From NCBI RefSeq assembly GCF_003129965.1, contig NZ_NRCJ01000003.1:124001-188000 (forward strand): a DNA stretch of 64,000 nt. Reading direction: 5' to 3'. The notes under the pieces are model-generated. The model was not told where the DNA came from, ran no database searches, and saw nothing but the letters and a program-made list of their open reading frames with translations. Each line of letters opens with the position of its first letter. The stretch's first letter is position 1. Positions 63,774 through 64,000 of this stretch are shown piece by piece. The position numbers and the translations under genes were made by a program. The stretch comes from Aggregatibacter kilianii (GTDB lineage Bacteria > Pseudomonadota > Gammaproteobacteria > Enterobacterales > Pasteurellaceae).

Positions 63774-64000
63774 ATGTCAAAAACAGTCATTGGTTTAGAT
63801 ACTGCCAAATCTGAAGTTTTAGCTGCAAAATTAAATGAATTATTAGCTACTTACCAAGTATTTTATACCAACGTGCGTGGTTATCACTGGAACATCAAAG
63901 ATGTGAATTTCTTTGAATTACACGCCAAATTTGAAGAAATTTATACGAATCTTGTGGAAAAAGTGGATGAAGTGGCAGAACGTATTCTCACTTTGGGTTA
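63774..64000 (+). CDS. dps: Dps-family ferritin-like protein (N-terminal part; cut by window edge)
   Basis: The last 227 bases encode MSKTVIGLDTAKSEVLAAKL, then LNELLATYQVFYTNVRGYHWNI and ELHAKFEEIYTNLVEKVDEV. The N-terminal helix and the ferroxidase residues (His in GYHWN, later Glu/Asp in HAKFEEIYTNLVEKVDEVAER) are those of the Dps/NapA family, which oxidises and stores iron and shields DNA during stress. AGGAGA lies nine bases before the ATG at 63774. About half of the protein is missing from the window. It is divergent from emrA. Confidence 0.92.
   Translation, partial: MSKTVIGLDTAKSEVLAAKLNELLATYQVFYTNVRGYHWNIKDVNFFELHAKFEEIYTNLVEKVDEVAERILTLG

Overview
The window looks like chromosomal DNA of a Pasteurellaceae bacterium, most likely an Aggregatibacter close to A. 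aphrophilus. The Haemophilus-type DNA uptake signal (core AAGTGCGGT) occurs dozens of times on both strands, and inverted pairs of it form many of the intrinsic terminators. Gene content and order (queA, trhP, dnaQ/rnhA, aroA-hisC-serC, a split ula regulon, grxA-nfsA-rimK-ycfP, holC/valS) are gammaproteobacterial. A complete lacZ fits A. aphrophilus better than A. actinomycetemcomitans. The genus is inference; the family is well supported.

Layout. 1-10 kb: housekeeping genes (queA fragment, trhP, a YedE-type transporter, a cupin, two tRNA-Asp genes, dnaQ, rnhA, aroA, hisC, serC, tmaR) with a palindromic MITE-like element between hisC and serC. 10-17 kb: a complete L-ascorbate utilisation regulon, ulaD-ulaC-ulaAB leftward and ulaG-ulaR-ulaE-ulaF rightward around a shared control region. 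17-22 kb: a type III restriction-modification system whose mod gene carries eleven AGCAC repeats after its start codon (phase variation). 22-26.6 kb: tyrP and lacZ, divergent.

26.7-47.7 kb holds the most interesting system. SrfA, SrfB (actin/Hsp70-fold ATPase) and SrfC (dynamin-like P-loop GTPase) are followed by a bitopic membrane protein, a periplasmic von Willebrand A (vWA) protein, an ABC ATPase and FtsX-type permease, a secreted formylglycine-generating-enzyme-like protein and two coiled-coil lipoproteins. This second half resembles the TagQRST/PpkA envelope-sensing pathway of type VI secretion loci, but no T6SS structural gene or kinase domain is present. Four tandem paralogues then share one cytoplasmic N-terminal module, a membrane segment and a Pro/Glu/Lys linker, with different extracytoplasmic domains: two vWA domains with a broken metal site, one vWA with an intact site and one DUF2135-like domain. 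SrfA carries the same VNxxPVITxWG signature and topology. The whole reads as an envelope-spanning machine of unknown function.

47.8-57 kb: grxA, nfsA, rimK, ycfP, a secreted chalcone-isomerase-like protein, fumC, holC, yqfB, a small AT-rich membrane protein gene and valS. 57-60 kb: an HNH nuclease gene and a hipBA toxin-antitoxin operon with four operators spaced exactly 28 bp. 60-64 kb: a TPP riboswitch preceding a lone periplasmic binding protein gene, the emrA-emrB efflux pair, and the start of a dps gene cut by the window edge. Coordinates, motifs and repeats were read directly from the sequence; family assignments rest on recognised sequence similarity, not on a database search.
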